Positions 62,063 to 64,000 of a stretch of DNA of 64,000 nt are shown here, one piece after another. The translations under genes were made by a program, and so were the position numbers. Positions within the stretch are counted from its first letter, which is position 1; every line of letters starts with the position of its first letter. The DNA lies in NCBI GenBank assembly GCA_030998015.1, contig JARWMV010000232.1, forward strand, positions 1,550,001 to 1,614,000, given 5' to 3'. This stretch comes from Ceratorhiza oryzae-sativae (taxonomy: Eukaryota > Basidiomycota > Agaricomycetes > Cantharellales > Ceratobasidiaceae). The notes beneath the pieces were generated by a model, which was given only the letters and a program-made list of their open reading frames with translations, was not told the origin of the DNA and did no database searches.

Positions 62063-63994
62063 TCAAGCGCTAACTGCGATGGGGAAAGATGCGCGTGCCT
62101 TGGACTCGATAAACGCAGGTCCAGTCTGGGGGAGACCAGGAATGGCCTGACGCCCAAGCAGATGCTGGTTGCGCTCTGCAGCCGCAAGCATGGCCTTGGC
62201 GCTGAGCTTGGCAGTCGCCCCGCGGCTGAGCATGCTCGGGCTCGTGCCATCTACCAGTCCGAGCTCCTTGTCGTTCCAGACAGGCTCGATGACCTTGTCC
62301 TCTTGCATGCCCACCCCAGCACGGCCGCCAACGGCCTTCCAATCAGCCTCACGCTTGATTCCTAGGCGGTCAAACGTCTGGTTGACAGCAAGAACCAGAC
62401 GGTCCATCTGTTCGAGCGTGTGGCCAGGTGTGGGGGTAATACGTAAACGCTCTTCGCCCACGGCGACTGTCGGATAATTGATCGACTGGACGTAAATACC
62501 ATGGTCAATGAGGAGCGAATCCGAAGCAGCCTTGGCGAGTGCAGCATCCCCAACCAGGACGGGCACAATGTGCGAAGGGCCAGGAACAACTGGGATACCG
62601 TCAGCCCTGAATCGCTTCTTGAGCTCGCGAGTGTTGAGGTGCTGGAGCTGGCGATCTCCCATAAACTCCATCTGGTAAGCAATGCTAGCTTGAGCGCCGG
62701 CGACCATCGCGGGCGGAAGCGAGGTTGTAAAGATAAATCCGGGAGCATAGGAACGGACCATATCGACCATATCGGCCGAACCGGCGATGTAACCTCCGAC
62801 AGTGCCGTAAGCTTTTCCCAGAGTGCCAGTAATGATATCGACGCGGTCCATGACCGTGCCCTTGATTGGGTTGGGGCTCTGGCCAGCGCGCTTGTGTGCC
62901 TCGAAGTCGAGATGCTCAGCCACACCGGCACCACGGGGTCCATACATCCCGACAGCATGGACCTAGTGGCAAGAATAAGACATGGGCGGTTACATGTAAT
63001 CACAGGTACCACTCACTTCATCCAAGAAAGTGATTGCTCCGTACTCTTCAGCCAGGTCACAAATCTTTTCGATCGGTCCAACGCTTCCGCACATCGAATA
63101 GACGCTCTCGAAGGCAATAATTTTGGGCGTCTCCTTGGGGTACATGCGTAGTTTGGCCTCCAGATCGTCCGTGTCGTTGTGCTTGAAAATGACTTTTTCG
63201 GCGCGCGAGTGGCGCATCCCCTGGATCATCGAGGCATGGTTCATCTTGTCCGAGAAAATAACACAGCCGGGGAACTTGGCGCCCAGTGTCGAGAGCGTAG
63301 CGTCGTTGGCAACATAGCACGACGAGAAAACTAGAGCCGCCGGTTTCCGGTGAAGGGACGCGAGTTCGTCTTCGAGCGACAGATGAAAGGCACCGTTGCC
63401 CGCGATGTTGCGGGTTCCACCAGCGCCCGCACCGTAGCGGTTGAGAGTGCGACTAGAATAACCGAAATGACATCCACGTGAGAAAAGGTCGAGCGAAAAA
63501 ACCATTTGAAATTACACGTACTGCATGGTTTCGAGCACGACTGGGTTCTTGCTCATTCCAAGATAGTCATTGCTGCACCAGACATCGACCTCCTCGCTCG
63601 CCTCAGCGGTATGCGCAACGGGGAACTTGGGGGCGATGCGGTTGATGTTATTGAAATAGCGGTAGCTCTTGTCCTTGTGCTTCTTATCGAGCTCCGCGGC
63701 GTAAAAGGCCTGGTAGTCAAATCCGACGCGGGCGTTGTGGGCAAGATCCTCAGCAGCAGCCGCAGTGGCAGACTTGGCAGCGTGCGGGCACCCGGCCGGG
63801 GAGGATGCGGGGTTGCTCTTTGCGCGGGCGAGCTGGGTCGCCTGACGGGCAGCCTCACGACCAGCTTGAGCGTGGGGGCAGACAGCACCGTTCGGAACGG
63901 GGTAGACGCCTTCGGTCTTGTGGATGGCGTCGACTTCGGCGCGACCGGCGTAGCTAGCGTAGCCGGCAGATCGGAAGGCGAGAGCCTGGCTCAT
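62063..63994 (-). CDS. HEM1: 5-aminolevulinate synthase (heme synthesis), possibly cut at the right edge
   Basis: The PLP enzyme that joins glycine and succinyl-CoA in the mitochondrial matrix, the first step of heme synthesis. Exons on the minus strand carry [71 protein letters not shown] and [17 protein letters not shown]. The PLP lysine lies in [19 protein letters not shown]. The end is SFPIAVSA at 62063. The N-terminal region has two Cys-Pro elements (VCPHAQ; GCPHAA) that fit heme-regulatory motifs. The first ATG seen (63994, [14 protein letters not shown]) is six bases from the window edge, so an upstream targeting exon may be missing. Confidence 0.93.
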
Positions 63995-64000
63995 CACTGG

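Overview
The window is a gene-dense stretch of nuclear DNA from a filamentous fungus, most likely a basidiomycete of the Agaricomycetes (Rhizoctonia/Ceratobasidium-like; inferred from gene content, protein style and intron habit, not tested by search). Nearly every gene is cut by many short introns of about 45-62 nt. Genes alternate strand with very short spacers, and the families are fungal: GH72 Gas/Gel glucanosyltransferase, TRAPPII Trs65, Vac8, Ivy1-like and Mak32-like. There is no rRNA, tRNA, CRISPR or clear transposon that I can support.

Layout, left to right: cutC (-), mitochondrial L12 (+), CCR4-NOT subunit Not3 (-), a full-length ABCC transporter (-), glucosidase II beta (+, ends in KDEL), an SDR oxidoreductase (-), an AMMECR1-domain protein (+), Trs65 (+), a small CYSTM protein (-), an EH-like proline-rich protein (-), an SVIP-like small lipid-anchored protein (-), a GPI-type Ala/Ser-rich surface protein (-), Ctf4/WDHD1 (+), SDHD (-), Vac8 (+), a GH72/CBM43 enzyme (+). 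Then comes a roughly 4.6-kb poorly coding stretch (37.1-41.7 kb), followed by an APH-type kinase-like protein (-), riboflavin kinase (+), mitochondrial L19 (-), an Ivy1-like BAR protein (+), mitochondrial AspRS (-), 1.4 kb with little in it, a DHHC palmitoyltransferase (-), a phosphopantetheinyl transferase (+), SmF (-), NC2-beta (+), a Mak32-like pfkB protein (-), Exo70 (+), a multi-pass membrane protein (-) and 5-aminolevulinate synthase (-), which runs to the right edge.

The genes are mostly housekeeping and do not form one pathway. Themes that recur are mitochondrial function (L12, L19, AspRS, SDHD, ALAS), vacuole/membrane traffic (Vac8, Ivy1-like, DHHC enzyme, Trs65, Exo70) and nuclear RNA/transcription/replication (Not3, SmF, NC2-beta, Ctf4). 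Several pairs are head to head with 90-160 bp between start codons and probably share promoters.

The most unusual thing I see is gene structure rather than a new protein family. In the DHHC gene the catalytic cysteine-rich domain is broken into exons of 16, 29, 15, 1, 14 and 38 nt. Restoring the invariant DHHC-Pro-Trp requires a single-nucleotide exon (position 51597) between two normal-sized introns. Two GC-AG introns are well supported (L12 and the APH-like gene) and others are likely (cutC). Two genes (AMMECR1, GH72) carry apparent one-base frameshifts relative to their families. Exon boundaries given here were worked out by eye from reading frame, splice signals and family conservation.
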